From positions 1 to 64,000 of the forward strand of contig DIVD01000028.1 of NCBI GenBank assembly GCA_002423245.1: a DNA stretch of 64,000 bases, written 5' to 3'. The position numbers were made by a program, and so were the translations under genes. Origin of the DNA: Rhodobacteraceae bacterium UBA6141 (GTDB lineage Bacteria > Pseudomonadota > Alphaproteobacteria > Rhodobacterales > Rhodobacteraceae). A model generated the notes under the pieces. The model was not told where the DNA came from. It searched no databases and worked only from the letters and a program-made list of their open reading frames with translations. Every line of letters begins with the position of its first letter. Within the stretch, counting starts at the first letter, position 1. This document shows, piece after piece, positions 8,520-17,497 of the stretch.

Positions 8520-9281
8520 ATGAAGGTATTGGTGCCTGTCAAACGGGTGATCGACTACAACGTGAAGGTCCGCGTGAAGGCGGACGGGTCCGGTGTCGAT
8601 CTGGCAAACGTGAAGATGTCGATGAATCCGTTCGACGAAATCGCCGTCGAAGAGGCGATCCGTCTGAAGGAAAAGGGCGCGGCGACCGAGGTCGTCGTGG
8701 TATCCATCGGCGTCAAGCAGGCGGCCGAGACGCTGCGCACCGCGCTGGCGATGGGTGCGGACCGCGCCATCCTGATCGTGGCGTCCGAAGACGTGAACAA
8801 GGATATCGAACCGCTCGCTGTCGCCAAGCTGCTGGCCGCGGTGGTGAAGGAAGAAGAGCCGGGGCTGGTCATCGCCGGCAAGCAGGCGATCGACAACGAC
8901 ATGAACGCCACCGGCCAGATGCTCTCGGCGCTGCTCGGCTGGAGCCAGGCAACCTTTGCCAGTTCCATGACGATCGAGGGCGACAAGGCGACGGTCACCC
9001 GCGAGGTCGATGGCGGCCTGCAGACCATCGAGGTCAAGCTGCCGACGATCGTGACCGTGGACCTGCGCATGAACGAGCCGCGCTACGCCAGCCTTCCCAA
9101 CATCATGAAGGCCAAGAAGAAGCCGCTCGAGGAAAAGACGGCGGCGGATTACGGCGTTGACGTGACGCCGCGGCTGACCGTGGTGAAGACGGTCGAGCCG
9201 GCGGGCCGCAAGGCGGGCGTCAAGGTCGAGTCGGTGGATGAACTGATTGCGAAGCTGAAGAACGAAGCGGGGGTGATCTGA
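8520..9281 (+). CDS. etfB: Electron transfer flavoprotein, beta subunit
   Basis: This 253-residue subunit pairs with EtfA to form the FAD/AMP-containing flavoprotein that takes electrons from acyl-CoA dehydrogenases and passes them to ETF:ubiquinone oxidoreductase. The sequence begins [13 protein letters not shown] and contains [12 protein letters not shown], the conserved beta-subunit opening. The recognition-loop region [13 protein letters not shown] is near residue 195. GAGGAG precedes the ATG at 8520; an in-frame ATG 45 bases earlier lacks a ribosome site. The TGA overlaps the etfA ATG. A likely local client is the Mcd-type dehydrogenase at 20.3 kb. Confidence 0.97.
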   Translation: MKVLVPVKRVIDYNVKVRVKADGSGVDLANVKMSMNPFDEIAVEEAIRLKEKGAATEVVVVSIGVKQAAETLRTALAMGADRAILIVASEDVNKDIEPLAVAKLLAAVVKEEEPGLVIAGKQAIDNDMNATGQMLSALLGWSQATFASSMTIEGDKATVTREVDGGLQTIEVKLPTIVTVDLRMNEPRYASLPNIMKAKKKPLEEKTAADYGVDVTPRLTVVKTVEPAGRKAGVKVESVDELIAKLKNEAGVI

Positions 9282-10207
9282 TGGCGGTTCTACTTCTGGG
9301 TGAGGTCACCGACGGCGCACTGGCGCTGGATGCGACCGCGAAGGCCGTGACCGCAGCGAAGGCGCTTGGTGAAGTGACGGTGCTCTGCGCCGGCGCGTCG
9401 GCGGCCGCCGCCGGTGCCGAGGCGGCCGGGATCGACGGCGTGGCAAAGGTGCTGGTTGCCGAGGATCCGGGCCTTGGCCACCGGCTTGCCGAACCGACCG
9501 CGGCGCTGATCGTCGGCCTCGCCTCGGACTACAGCCATATCGTTGCCCCGGCCACGACCGATGCCAAGAACATCCTGCCCCGCGTCGCGGCGCTGCTGGA
9601 CGTGATGGTGATCTCGGACGTGTCCGGCGTCGTCGACGCCGAGACCTTCGAGCGTCCGGTCTATGCCGGCAACGCTATCCAGACGGTGAAATCCACCGAT
9701 CCGGTCAAGGTGCTGACCGTGCGCACCTCGACCTTCGAGGCGGCCGGTTCGGGCAACTCCGCCCCGGTGGAAACCATCGCCGCGCCGGCCGATCCGGCCC
9801 TGTCGTCCTGGGTGGAGGACAAGGTCGCGGCCAGCGACCGGCCGGAACTGACCAGCGCCAAGATCGTGGTGTCGGGCGGACGCGGCGTCGGTTCGGAAGA
9901 GAACTTCAAGATAGTGGCCGAGCTCGCCGACAAGCTGGGCGCCGCCGTGGGCGCCTCGCGCGCTGCGGTCGACTCGGGGTATGCGCCGAACGACTGGCAG
10001 GTCGGCCAGACCGGCAAGGTGGTGGCGCCGTCGCTCTATATCGCCATCGGCATTTCGGGCGCGATCCAGCACCTCGCAGGCATGAAGGACAGCAAGGTCA
10101 TCGTCGCGATCAACAAGGACGAAGAGGCGCCGATCTTCCAGATCGCCGATTACGGCCTCGTGGGTGACCTCTTCACCATCGTGCCGGAACTGACCAGCAA
10201 GCTCTGA
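9281..10207 (+). CDS. etfA: Electron transfer flavoprotein, alpha subunit
   Basis: This 308-residue alpha subunit of the EtfAB heterodimer carries the FAD-binding domain in its C-terminal half. Conserved pieces are [24 protein letters not shown] and [12 protein letters not shown], with the terminal D-L-F-T-I-V-P-E-L segment. It starts at the ATG overlapping the etfB stop (TGATG), giving tight translational coupling. A strong hairpin terminator follows 23 bases after the stop, so the etfBA transcript ends here. Confidence 0.97.
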   Translation: MAVLLLGEVTDGALALDATAKAVTAAKALGEVTVLCAGASAAAAGAEAAGIDGVAKVLVAEDPGLGHRLAEPTAALIVGLASDYSHIVAPATTDAKNILPRVAALLDVMVISDVSGVVDAETFERPVYAGNAIQTVKSTDPVKVLTVRTSTFEAAGSGNSAPVETIAAPADPALSSWVEDKVAASDRPELTSAKIVVSGGRGVGSEENFKIVAELADKLGAAVGASRAAVDSGYAPNDWQVGQTGKVVAPSLYIAIGISGAIQHLAGMKDSKVIVAINKDEEAPIFQIADYGLVGDLFTIVPELTSKL

Positions 10208-10229
10208 ACGCCCGAGCACAGTTGACATG

Positions 10230-10257
10230 AAAGGCCCGCCGGTTGCGGCGGGCCTTT
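10230..10257 (+). terminator. Hairpin terminator after etfA
   Basis: AAAGGCCCGCC (10230-10240) pairs exactly with GGCGGGCCTTT (10247-10257) across a six-base loop. The stem ends in an A-tract/T-tract pair, so it could work in both directions. It also bounds the convergent NTF2-like gene that stops at 10275. Confidence 0.8.
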
Positions 10258-10274
10258 GGCGTGCGGCGGGCGCG

Positions 10275-10775
10275 TCAGTCCAGATGCATCTGCGCCCTGC
10301 CGGTCTCCGGGTCGATCGCGGCGGAGCAATGTTCATGCGTGATTCGCCACTGCCCCGCCTGCCGGTGCAGGCCAAGCGTCCAGCGCGCCCACAACTCGGT
10401 CTCCGCGCCCCGCCGGTTGCCGGCAAAGCGCGCAAGCGCATGGCAAAAGGCGATATTGCCCGCCGCGCTGACTTCCAGGTCGCGCAGGTCGAAGCCAAGC
10501 GGCCCCTCCCAGCCGGCAAACCACTCGGCAAGGCCGGCCTCGTCCACCGCTTCGCCGCCGGCCGTCACCAGCGGTGCCGCGATGTCGAAGCGCACCAGCC
10601 CCGGGTCGCAAAGGGCAACAACGGCGGCCGCGTTCTTGTCCCGCATCGCCGCGGCATAGGCGGCGACGAGACTGCGGATTTCGTTTTCGGGATCGCGCGG
10701 CATACCCTCGCCATCCGACTCGGCGGCGAGGGTTTCGAACGGAGCGAGGTCCGGTCGCATTTCAGGGTCGGGCAT
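10275..10775 (-). CDS. NTF2-like (SnoaL/DUF4440-type) protein
   Basis: This protein has about 166 residues. After a variable N-terminus (~35 residues) it has the alpha+beta cone pattern of the NTF2 superfamily. It shows I-R-S-L-V-A-A-Y-A-A-A-M-R-D-K-N, a central stretch with W-F-A-G-W-E-G-P-L-G, and R-I-T-H-E-H-C-S near the end. Members are small enzymes or ligand-binding proteins of varied function, so no reaction is assigned. The ATG at 10775 has an AAGGAGA-type ribosome site; an upstream ATG at 10823 is in frame but not needed. It is convergent with etfBA and downstream of the DUF6473 gene on the same strand, 57 bases apart. Confidence 0.75.
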   Translation of the reverse strand: MPDPEMRPDLAPFETLAAESDGEGMPRDPENEIRSLVAAYAAAMRDKNAAAVVALCDPGLVRFDIAAPLVTAGGEAVDEAGLAEWFAGWEGPLGFDLRDLEVSAAGNIAFCHALARFAGNRRGAETELWARWTLGLHRQAGQWRITHEHCSAAIDPETGRAQMHLD

Positions 10776-10832
10776 GGGCGGTCTCCTTTTCGAATTCAAC
10801 GCATGACTGCGCCATTCGTTCAAGGCCGCAGA

Positions 10833-11663
10833 TCAATCCTGGCAGATCAGCCCCGAAAGCGCCGGCAGCAGTTCGGCCGCCACCTGCTCATGCACGGCAG
10901 GCCCCGCCGTCTGGCGGGCAGCGGGTTCCTCCAGCGGGGCGAAGACCATGCCGCCGGTCCCGGCCGCGCGCGCCCGTGCCGAGGGATCGACGCGCACCAG
11001 ATCGGCCGCGAAGGGGCGGATCGCCCCCACCATGTCCTCATCCACCAGATGCGGCGCAGGCCCGAGCGGATCGGCGGCGGCGGCGGGGCGATGATCGGTC
11101 AGCCACAGCAGCACGGTCCGGCCCTCGATCCGGTCGAGGAGTTGCCTCATCCGCGCGACCCAGGCCGCCTTCAACTCCCCCTCGATCATGTCGAACCTTT
11201 CCGGCGAGGCCGCCTTCAGTGTGCCGAGCATGTGGCCGGTGAAGTGGAACTCCGCGAAGTCGATCGCGGGGAACAGCGCCCTCATCGTCGCCGATGCGTG
11301 CACGAAGCGGTCGTTGCGGCGCGGATGCACGGTGTAGAAGCGGTTCGACAGGTTCTGTGCGCCGGTCAGCTGAACGACCGTGGCGCGGGCCCGTCCCGCC
11401 GCCTCGATCAGCGTGGGCTCGTTGAGGAACACGTCCGGCCCGGCATTCGGGTAGCCGAAGTTCACCACCGGCATGCCCATCTGCCGTTCCAGCAATTCCG
11501 GCCAGGGCTCGGTCACGAACTTGCCATAGGTCTCGCTTCCGCCAAGCGCGGCGACAAAGTTGCCCTCCAGCTTGCGGCGCGGGCCGCGGAGCAGCAGTTT
11601 CGACTTCCCATAGCGGCACAGACGATAATCGAGCGTCCCTCCGCGCGGATTTTCAAAGCTCAT
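10833..11663 (-). CDS. DUF6473 family protein
   Basis: This 276-residue protein is of a type I associate with Rhodobacterales (DUF6473). It begins M-S-F-E-N-P-R-G-G-T-L-D-Y-R and contains the segment G-G-S-E-T-Y-G-K-F-V. It also has V-V-N-F-G-Y-P-N-A-G-P-D and L-L-W-L-T-D-H-R-P. The spacing of G-G-S-E-T, the G-x-x-N-A-G-like block and the later D/H pair recalls SGNH/GDSL-like esterase folds, but the canonical GDSL Ser motif is not clear. No signal peptide. The ATG at 11663 is chosen over one at 11699. The 3-hydroxybutyryl-CoA dehydrogenase gene is divergent. Function unknown. Confidence 0.75.
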   Translation of the reverse strand: MSFENPRGGTLDYRLCRYGKSKLLLRGPRRKLEGNFVAALGGSETYGKFVTEPWPELLERQMGMPVVNFGYPNAGPDVFLNEPTLIEAAGRARATVVQLTGAQNLSNRFYTVHPRRNDRFVHASATMRALFPAIDFAEFHFTGHMLGTLKAASPERFDMIEGELKAAWVARMRQLLDRIEGRTVLLWLTDHRPAAAADPLGPAPHLVDEDMVGAIRPFAADLVRVDPSARARAAGTGGMVFAPLEEPAARQTAGPAVHEQVAAELLPALSGLICQD

Positions 11664-11768
11664 GTTACCCACCCAGGTATTGCGACTCACCCATCGCACG
11701 TTGGCGCCGCAGTCTTTCCAAAAGCCTAAGGTGGCCCCGGCCGCCGAAGGCCGCGGGCCGCTTCACCC

Positions 11769-11797
11769 TTGCCCGGGTGCGGCGCCCCGCCTAATGT
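11769..11797 (+). promoter_or_regulatory. Candidate promoter for 3-hydroxybutyryl-CoA dehydrogenase
   Basis: TTGCCC (11769-11774) and TAATGT (11792-11797) are separated by exactly 17 bases. The gene's ATG is at 11825, giving a leader of about 20 bases. Found by inspection only. Confidence 0.45.
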
Positions 11798-11824
11798 CGC
11801 CGGGCAAACAGTCGGGGGCGAGCG

Positions 11825-12700
11825 ATGGAAATCCAGACCGTGGGGATTGTCGGCGCGGGGCAGATGGGCAACGGGATCGCCCACGTCTTTGCGCTGGCGG
11901 GCTTCGATGTCCTGCTGACCGACATTTCGCGCGAGGCCCTCGAGTCCGCCGTCGCGCTGATCGACCGCAACCTCGAACGGCAGGTCAGCCGCGGGAAGAT
12001 CACCGCCGAGGAGAAGGCTGCCGCGATGGCACGGATTTCCACCACGCTGACGCTGAGCGATCTTGGCCAGGCCGATCTGGTGATCGAGGCCGCCACGGAA
12101 CGCGAGACGGTCAAGCAGGCGATCTTCGAGGATCTGCAGCCGCATCTGAAACCGACGACGATCCTGACCTCGAACACCTCGTCGATCTCGATCACGCGCC
12201 TTGCCAGCCGCACCGACCGGCCGGAAAAGTTCATGGGCTTCCACTTCATGAACCCGGTGCCGGTGATGCAGCTGGTGGAACTGATCCGCGGCATCGCCAC
12301 CGACGAGGAGACCTATCGCACCCTGCTCGCGGTGGTGGAAAGGCTGGGCAAGACCGCCGCCAGCGCCGAGGATTTCCCGGCCTTCATCGTGAACCGCATC
12401 CTGATGCCGATGATCAACGAGGCGGTCTATACGCTGTATGAAGGCGTCGGCAACGTGCGGTCGATCGACGAGTCGATGAAGCTGGGCGCCAACCACCCGA
12501 TGGGGCCGCTGGAGCTTGCGGATTTCATCGGTCTGGACACCTGCCTTTCGATCATGAACGTGCTGCATGACGGGCTGGCCGATACCAAGTACCGCCCCTG
12601 CCCGCTGCTGACCAAATATGTCGAGGCGGGCTGGCTGGGGCGCAAGACCCGGCGCGGCTTCTACGACTATCGCGGCGAGGTTCCGGTTCCGACCCGCTGA
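11825..12700 (+). CDS. 3-hydroxybutyryl-CoA dehydrogenase
   Basis: This 291-residue enzyme interconverts acetoacetyl-CoA and (S)-3-hydroxybutyryl-CoA with NAD(P)H. The Rossmann motif G-I-V-G-A-G-Q-M-G-N-G is at residues 7-17. The catalytic His140 (G-F-H-F-M-N-P) and Glu152 form the expected dyad. The C-terminal domain contains N-R-I-L-M-P-M-I-N-E-A and the D-x-x-M-K-L-G-A-N-H-P-M-G motif typical of this single-domain family. It stands alone with its own candidate promoter. Its role is either four-carbon acyl-CoA metabolism (butyrate, polyhydroxybutyrate or the early ethylmalonyl-CoA pathway) or related beta-oxidation. Confidence 0.94.
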   Translation: MEIQTVGIVGAGQMGNGIAHVFALAGFDVLLTDISREALESAVALIDRNLERQVSRGKITAEEKAAAMARISTTLTLSDLGQADLVIEAATERETVKQAIFEDLQPHLKPTTILTSNTSSISITRLASRTDRPEKFMGFHFMNPVPVMQLVELIRGIATDEETYRTLLAVVERLGKTAASAEDFPAFIVNRILMPMINEAVYTLYEGVGNVRSIDESMKLGANHPMGPLELADFIGLDTCLSIMNVLHDGLADTKYRPCPLLTKYVEAGWLGRKTRRGFYDYRGEVPVPTR

Positions 12701-12704
12701 CGGA

Positions 12705-13565
12705 TCAGGGCTGCAGCGTCAGCGTCCGTTCGCGCAGCCAGGCCAGAAAGCCGCGCGGGTTCCGCGACCAGGGCGCGATTTCGGCGGGCAGGATCGGCGC
12801 GCCGATCACCGGGCGCTGCGGCTTGTCCAGCGCGGCGCGGATCTCGTGCAGCAGCAGCCCCTGCCGCAGCGTCGCCGACAGCTTGCCGGCGATGAGATAG
12901 GCGCGGCTGTTCTGGCCAGGGAAGCGGATCGGCAACACCGCGGCGCCCGACCGCATCACCATCTTGGCGGTGAAGGGGTTCCACTCCGCCTCCAGCGCGG
13001 GGCCGAACCATCTGTCCGACGCCGCCACCTTCCCGGCCGGAAACAGCACGATCACGCCGCCCGTCTTCAGATGCGCCATCGCCGCGGCCCGCATCCGCAG
13101 GCCCAGCTCGCGCGCGTTCTCCTCATGCGGGAAGGGCACCGGGATCAGGAAATCCGCAACCTCCGGCACGCCGGTCAGCAAGGATCGGGTGAGGATCTTG
13201 TAATCCGTGCGCACCCGTCCGACCAGGTCCGCCATGACCATGCCGTCCACAAGCCCGTGCGGATGGTTCGCCACCACCACCAGCGGCCCCGTCGGCGGGA
13301 CATGTGCCAGCTCGGCATCGGGCGTGGTGATGTCGATGCCCATGATCGCCAGCGCCTTTGGCCAGAACGGCTGTCCTGCGGGCGCGCCGGCGCGCTCGAG
13401 CGCGCGGATCCTGCGCAGCAGGGCCGGCTTGCCCGTTGCCCATTCGATCGCGCGGATCGTGTTCGCCTTGACCGGACTGCGGAAGGTGCCGGCATAGGAG
13501 AGGCGGCGCCTGTGGTCGCGCCTCGCGGCCGGCACCGGGGCAAGGCTGTCCTCGATCTTCGCCAA
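12705..13565 (-). CDS. PlsC-like lysophospholipid acyltransferase
   Basis: This protein has about 286 residues. It is related to glycerolipid acyltransferases, carrying the acyl-acceptor motif N-H-P-H-G-L-V-D-G in place of the usual N-H-x4-D. It also has V-L-F-P-A-G-K-V, matching the F-P-E-G substrate-binding block but with Ala instead of Glu, and P-I-R-F-P-G-Q-N. Such COG-level relatives include haemolysin-like and ornithine-lipid acyltransferases. There is no clear membrane helix. The start is uncertain: an ATG at 13682 would overlap the HPr gene by 65 bases, whereas the TTG at 13565 has an AGGGG ribosome site ten bases upstream and avoids overlap. It follows HPr on the same strand and may be the last gene of that transcript. 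Confidence 0.78.
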   Translation of the reverse strand: MAKIEDSLAPVPAARRDHRRRLSYAGTFRSPVKANTIRAIEWATGKPALLRRIRALERAGAPAGQPFWPKALAIMGIDITTPDAELAHVPPTGPLVVVANHPHGLVDGMVMADLVGRVRTDYKILTRSLLTGVPEVADFLIPVPFPHEENARELGLRMRAAAMAHLKTGGVIVLFPAGKVAASDRWFGPALEAEWNPFTAKMVMRSGAAVLPIRFPGQNSRAYLIAGKLSATLRQGLLLHEIRAALDKPQRPVIGAPILPAEIAPWSRNPRGFLAWLRERTLTLQP

Positions 13566-13617
13566 GACGCGGCATCCCCTGCTTTGCGCGGTACCGGCTG
13601 GCCCGGCCGGACCGGCC

Positions 13618-13884
13618 TCAGAAATCTTCGCCGAAACGCCCCGCCACAAGGGCTTCCAGCGCCAGTGCAAGGCGCTCGGCATCCGGCCCGCTGGTTTCCA
13701 CCTCGATGGTTGTTCCCTTGGACGCTGCCAACATCAGGAGCCCCATGATCGAGTCGCCCGACACGCGCAATCCGTCGCGGCTCACCTCCGCGCGGGCGTC
13801 GTGCCGTTCGACGACCTCCACGAATTTTGCCGAGGCACGCGCGTGCAGCCCCTTCTCGTTCACGATCTTCAAGGTTCTGCGCAC
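13618..13884 (-). CDS. ptsH: HPr-family phosphocarrier protein
   Basis: This 88-residue HPr is the phospho-relay protein of the phosphotransferase system. His14 in G-L-H-A-R-A-S is the site phosphorylated by enzyme I. Ser45 in G-D-S-I-M-G-L is the site modified by HPr kinase, and such a kinase is encoded in the same cluster. It could equally be called NPr, because no sugar permease (EIIB/C) is nearby and the setting is regulatory. It begins at a GTG; the upstream 78 bases to the EIIA stop are occupied by a GC-rich repeat. Enzyme I is not in the window. Confidence 0.93.
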   Translation of the reverse strand: MRRTLKIVNEKGLHARASAKFVEVVERHDARAEVSRDGLRVSGDSIMGLLMLAASKGTTIEVETSGPDAERLALALEALVAGRFGEDF

Positions 13885-13962
13885 CGAAACTGCCGCCCCC
13901 GCCTGCCGCCCGCCTGCCGCCCCCGTCTGCCGCTGCCAATGCCCTGCAGGCGGCCATGCCGG

Positions 13963-14364
13963 CTATTTCCCGCCGGCTTCGCCGCCATGATAGCAGTTTA
14001 TGTACTTGCGGCCAGCGTCGAGAGCCGATGCCACAGCCTCGCCTACAGCAAGCTGACGGGATTTGGCCAGCTTGATCAGCATCGGAAGGTTGGCGCCATA
14101 GAGGATCTGGCGGTCCTGCGGCGCGCAGGCCAGCAGACTGAGGTTGGAGGGGGAGCCGCCGAACATGTCGGTCACCACCACCACGCCCGCGCCATCGTCC
14201 ACCGCGTCGGCCGCGGCCGAGATCTCGGCCTGCTTGGCCGCACGATCATGGTCTTCCTCGATTGCGATTGCCCTGATGCCGGTCTGTTTGCCCACGACAT
14301 GTTCCACTGCCGCGAGGTATTCGCGTGCCAGTCCCCCATGTGCGACGATCACGATCCCGATCAC
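13963..14364 (-). CDS. PTS EIIA component, mannose/fructose (PTS-man) type
   Basis: This 133-residue single-domain EIIA of the mannose-family fold carries the active-site His9 in [10 protein letters not shown] and the D-M-F-G-G-S-P-S-N block near residue 67. It accepts phosphate from HPr. In alphaproteobacteria such orphan EIIA proteins (sometimes called ManX or EIIA-Man) act as regulators rather than sugar importers, and no EIIB or EIIC lies here. Its ATG overlaps the rapZ stop (ATGA), giving translational coupling, and HPr follows. Confidence 0.92.
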   Translation of the reverse strand: MIGIVIVAHGGLAREYLAAVEHVVGKQTGIRAIAIEEDHDRAAKQAEISAAADAVDDGAGVVVVTDMFGGSPSNLSLLACAPQDRQILYGANLPMLIKLAKSRQLAVGEAVASALDAGRKYINCYHGGEAGGK

Positions 14365-15284
14365 GCCTTGCCTACCTCGACGGTTGGTTGTCCTGCGCCG
14401 CTGTCCGCCCGGCGCTCCAGTTCCCTGTGACGTTTAGACACCTGCCATCCTGACTGTGCAAGCGCGGCAGAGAGTTTTTCGGCAAGCGCCACGGACCTGT
14501 GTTGCCCGCCGGTACAGCCAAGCCCGATGTTCAGATACGCCCTGCCCTCCTCGACATGCGCCGGCAGCACCAGCAGCAAGAGGTCCAGCACCGCCTTGAA
14601 GAAGGGCGCAAAGCGCGGGTCGCTGGCGACATAGCTTGCCACCTCGGGCGCGCGGCCGTCGAGCGGGCGCAGCGCCGGCTCCCAATGCGGGTTGTTCAGG
14701 AACCGGCAGTCGAACATGATGTCGAGCCCGCGCGGCACCCCCCGCTTGTAGCTGAAGGAATGCACCCCCACCGTCAGCCGCGCCTGTCGCCCGGTGTCGA
14801 ACCACCGCGCAAGCTCAGCCTTCAGGTCATGCGGCGACAGGTCGGAGGTGTCGATCAGCACGTCGGCGCGCGCGCGGACCGGGGCCAGCAGGTCCACCTC
14901 GCGCGCGATGCCGGCGCCCGGCTCCTCGTCGGGGGCAAGCGGGTGGCGGCGGCGCGTCTCGCCATAGCGGCGCAGCAGTTCCTCGGCCCGGCAGTCGAGA
15001 TACAGCACCTCGCAATCCACCTCGGGCATGCCGGTCATCCGGTCGATGCCTTCGATCAGGCTCCCGGCGGTGAAGTCGCGGTTGCGCACGTCGATGCCAA
15101 GGGCGATGGGGCGGCCGAGCGCCGGGCCGTCCAGCAGGCGCGGCACAAGGCTCAGCGGCAGGTTGTCGATCGCCTCGTAGCCCAGATCCTCCAGCACATG
15201 GATCGCGGTGGACCTGCCAGCCCCTGACGGGCCGGTGACCAGCACCACGCGCTGCGCCTCCTGTTGGTCGTTCTCGTCGGTCAT
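14361..15284 (-). CDS. rapZ: RNase adapter RapZ (YvcJ-family nucleotide-binding protein)
   Basis: This 307-residue RapZ/YvcJ protein has an N-terminal P-loop G-P-S-G-A-G-R-S at residues 18-25. The C-terminal domain has the conserved [10 protein letters not shown] motif near the end. In E. coli RapZ targets a small RNA controlling glucosamine-6-phosphate synthase for RNase E cleavage. In alphaproteobacteria the partner RNA is not known to me. The ATG at 15284 is used because upstream in-frame sequence is not conserved-looking. It lies between hprK and the PTS EIIA gene, the same linkage as in the rpoN-ptsN-rapZ-npr locus of enterics. Confidence 0.94.
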   Translation of the reverse strand: MTDENDQQEAQRVVLVTGPSGAGRSTAIHVLEDLGYEAIDNLPLSLVPRLLDGPALGRPIALGIDVRNRDFTAGSLIEGIDRMTGMPEVDCEVLYLDCRAEELLRRYGETRRRHPLAPDEEPGAGIAREVDLLAPVRARADVLIDTSDLSPHDLKAELARWFDTGRQARLTVGVHSFSYKRGVPRGLDIMFDCRFLNNPHWEPALRPLDGRAPEVASYVASDPRFAPFFKAVLDLLLLVLPAHVEEGRAYLNIGLGCTGGQHRSVALAEKLSAALAQSGWQVSKRHRELERRADSGAGQPTVEVGKA

Positions 15285-15344
15285 CCCGATCGCGGTCCCC
15301 GCCGGACGGTCGCCCTTGCCGGGGCGCCGACCCTTCACAGTTGT

Positions 15345-15776
15345 TCACGCAAGCCGGCCGCACGCCAGATACTGCATGATCGCTGCAGGAAAATGCGCAG
15401 TCTGTGCGCCGTGGACAAGCGCAATCGGCACGCCCAGCCACTCGATACTGCGCGGCGGCGGCAGCCGTTCGGTTTCGGCAACACCCAGATCCACCGAAAG
15501 GCACACCTGCGCCTCATGAATCGCCTCTGCCGCGAGTACGCCAACCCCTCGCGCTTCGATTCTGCCGCGGATCGCGGCGGGACAGGTCGCGAAAAGCCCG
15601 TTCGCGCGGCGATGCAGAATCGTCTGGTCGTCCGCCACCAGCGCCGCCCCGAGCGCCATCAGTTGCAGCGCGAGCCCCGACTTGCCGCTGCCCGAGGGGC
15701 CGAGGATCACCACCCCGCGCCCGGCGCGTGCCACCGTGGTTGCGTGCAGGATCAGGCTGGCGGGCGCGGGCGTCAC
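15345..15776 (-). CDS. hprK: HPr kinase/phosphorylase, short alphaproteobacterial form
   Basis: This 143-residue protein corresponds only to the catalytic C-terminal domain of HprK/P, which is about 310 residues in Firmicutes. The Walker A motif G-P-S-G-S-G-K-S is at residues 26-33, followed by A-D-D at 48-50. The family signature region I-E-A-R-G-V-G-V is at about 73-80. It would phosphorylate HPr on the regulatory serine (Ser45 of the HPr here). It starts at a GTG overlapping the chvG stop (GTGA), so it is translationally coupled to the sensor kinase. The missing N-terminal domain is normal for this lineage, not a truncation. Confidence 0.92.
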   Translation of the reverse strand: MTPAPASLILHATTVARAGRGVVILGPSGSGKSGLALQLMALGAALVADDQTILHRRANGLFATCPAAIRGRIEARGVGVLAAEAIHEAQVCLSVDLGVAETERLPPPRSIEWLGVPIALVHGAQTAHFPAAIMQYLACGRLA

Positions 15777-17497
15777 ACCGGCAGGCCCACGACGAAGCGG
15801 GCGCCAAGCGGATCCGAGGTGATGTCGGCGTCGGTCGGGCGGATGTTCTCGGCCCAGATCACGCCGCCGTGAGCCTCGACGATCTGCCTGGAAATCGCGA
15901 GACCCAGCCCCGAATGCTCGCCGAACTGGCCCGCCGGGCGTTCGGAATAGAAGCGCTTGAAGATGTTGGTCAATGCCTGTTCGGGGATGCCCGGCCCGGT
16001 ATCCTCGACCACGATCAGCACCCGGTTCTCGCGGCGGCGCGCCCAGACCCGCACCGCGTCGCCCTCTTCGCAGAACGAGATGGCGTTGGTGATCAGGTTG
16101 ACGAAGACCTGCGCCAGCCGTGCCTCCAGCCCCTGGATCACGATCGGCTCTGCCGGCAGGTCTGCGATATAGTCCACGCCCTTCCCCGCCGCCTGATCCG
16201 ACAGATATTCGTTGATGTTGCCCAGCGTCCCCAGAAGGTCGAACGCCGCCTCCTGCTCGCGCACCAGTTCGCTGTCGAGCCGGCTGGCGTTGGAGATGTC
16301 GCTGACCAGCCGGTCGAGCCGGCGCACGTCATGCTCGATCACGTCCAGCAGCCTTTCGCGGTGATCCTCGCGGCTGGCGACGCGCAGGGTGCCGACGGCC
16401 GAGCGCAGGCTTGCCAGCGGGTTCTTGATCTCATGCGCGACATCGGCCGCGAATTGCTCGTTGGCGTCGATGCGGTCGTAAAGCGCGGCGACCATGCCCC
16501 GCATCGCGCCGGACAGGCGGCCGATCTCATCCGGGCGGGCGGTCAGGTCGGGGATGCGCACCCGCGCGGGGCTCATCTTGCTGGCATGGCGGTCGCGCCC
16601 GAGTTCCGCGGCGATCGCAAGGTCGGACAGCGGATTGGCGATGGTCGAGGCCAGAGCGAGGCTGAGCCCGATCGACACCAGGATCGCGATCACCAACATC
16701 TGCAGCACCTGTTCGCGTTCGGCGCGCACGAGCCGACCCATCTCGCCCGCGACAGAGGTCAGCGCGGCGGCGCCCACCACCGCCCCCTCATGGCGGATCG
16801 GCGTCACCACGGCAAGGATCGCGCCACCGCCCGCATCCGTTCCGGCTGCCGATCGCGTCCGGCCCGCCAGCGCATCGCCCAGCAGGGCGGGCAGCATCGT
16901 TTCGGCATCCCGCCCCGGCATGTCGCGCCCGCGGAGCGCCAGCAGGGAGGAAATCCCGCGCCCGACCGAGGCCGGAAAATCGGTGGCCGGGGTGGGCCGA
17001 GGGCGCACCTCCAGCCCCGCCACCGGCTGTGCCGGCGGGCGGTCGGCGGCGCGTGTTTCCGCGAGCGGCGCCCCGGCCCGGTCGAACACGAACAGGTCGA
17101 CGTCCGCGGGGATCTGCATCCGGGCAAGGCTGCGGGACAGGCCGGCCCCGCCGCTCGCAAGATCCACCGGCGCGTCCTGCGGCATCTGCGCCTCGAGAAC
17201 GTCGGCGACCAGTTGCGCCTCGGCCACCAGCCCGCGTTCGCGCTGCGCCACAAGGCTGTCGCGGAACGGGTTCAGGAACAGCACCCCGGCGGCCATCACC
17301 AGCATGGCGAGCAGGTTGACGGTGATGATCTTGCGCGCCAGCGGCGAGCGGTTGCCCGTAGCGGGGCCGCGCTTCGCCCGCCCGGCCCGAAACCCGCTGC
17401 CGGCGCTGCCGGAGGACTCACGATCCTCGCGGGGCAAGACGCCTGCGTCCGGGGCCGGTCCGGCTGCGCGCATGTCTGATCGCCGGGCGATGGTCAT
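15773..17497 (-). CDS. chvG: ChvG-type membrane sensor histidine kinase
   Basis: This 574-residue histidine kinase has an N-terminal cytoplasmic stretch and a first membrane helix at about 56-77. A periplasmic sensor domain of ~190 residues follows, then a second helix at about 265-287, a HAMP region and the dimerisation box [10 protein letters not shown] with phospho-acceptor His355. The ATPase domain carries N- and G-boxes, including V-E-D-T-G-P-G-I-P. ChvG-ChvI (ExoS-ChvI in rhizobia, BvrS-BvrR in Brucella) responds to acid or envelope conditions and controls envelope and carbon genes. Its ATG overlaps the chvI stop (ATGA), and its stop overlaps the hprK start. Confidence 0.95.
   Translation of the reverse strand: MTIARRSDMRAAGPAPDAGVLPREDRESSGSAGSGFRAGRAKRGPATGNRSPLARKIITVNLLAMLVMAAGVLFLNPFRDSLVAQRERGLVAEAQLVADVLEAQMPQDAPVDLASGGAGLSRSLARMQIPADVDLFVFDRAGAPLAETRAADRPPAQPVAGLEVRPRPTPATDFPASVGRGISSLLALRGRDMPGRDAETMLPALLGDALAGRTRSAAGTDAGGGAILAVVTPIRHEGAVVGAAALTSVAGEMGRLVRAEREQVLQMLVIAILVSIGLSLALASTIANPLSDLAIAAELGRDRHASKMSPARVRIPDLTARPDEIGRLSGAMRGMVAALYDRIDANEQFAADVAHEIKNPLASLRSAVGTLRVASREDHRERLLDVIEHDVRRLDRLVSDISNASRLDSELVREQEAAFDLLGTLGNINEYLSDQAAGKGVDYIADLPAEPIVIQGLEARLAQVFVNLITNAISFCEEGDAVRVWARRRENRVLIVVEDTGPGIPEQALTNIFKRFYSERPAGQFGEHSGLGLAISRQIVEAHGGVIWAENIRPTDADITSDPLGARFVVGLPV

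Noticed and set aside
12705..13682. Longer acyltransferase start at the ATG 13682
   Set aside because: It would overlap HPr by 65 bases and adds a Trp/Arg-rich segment; the TTG at 13565 has a ribosome site and no overlap.
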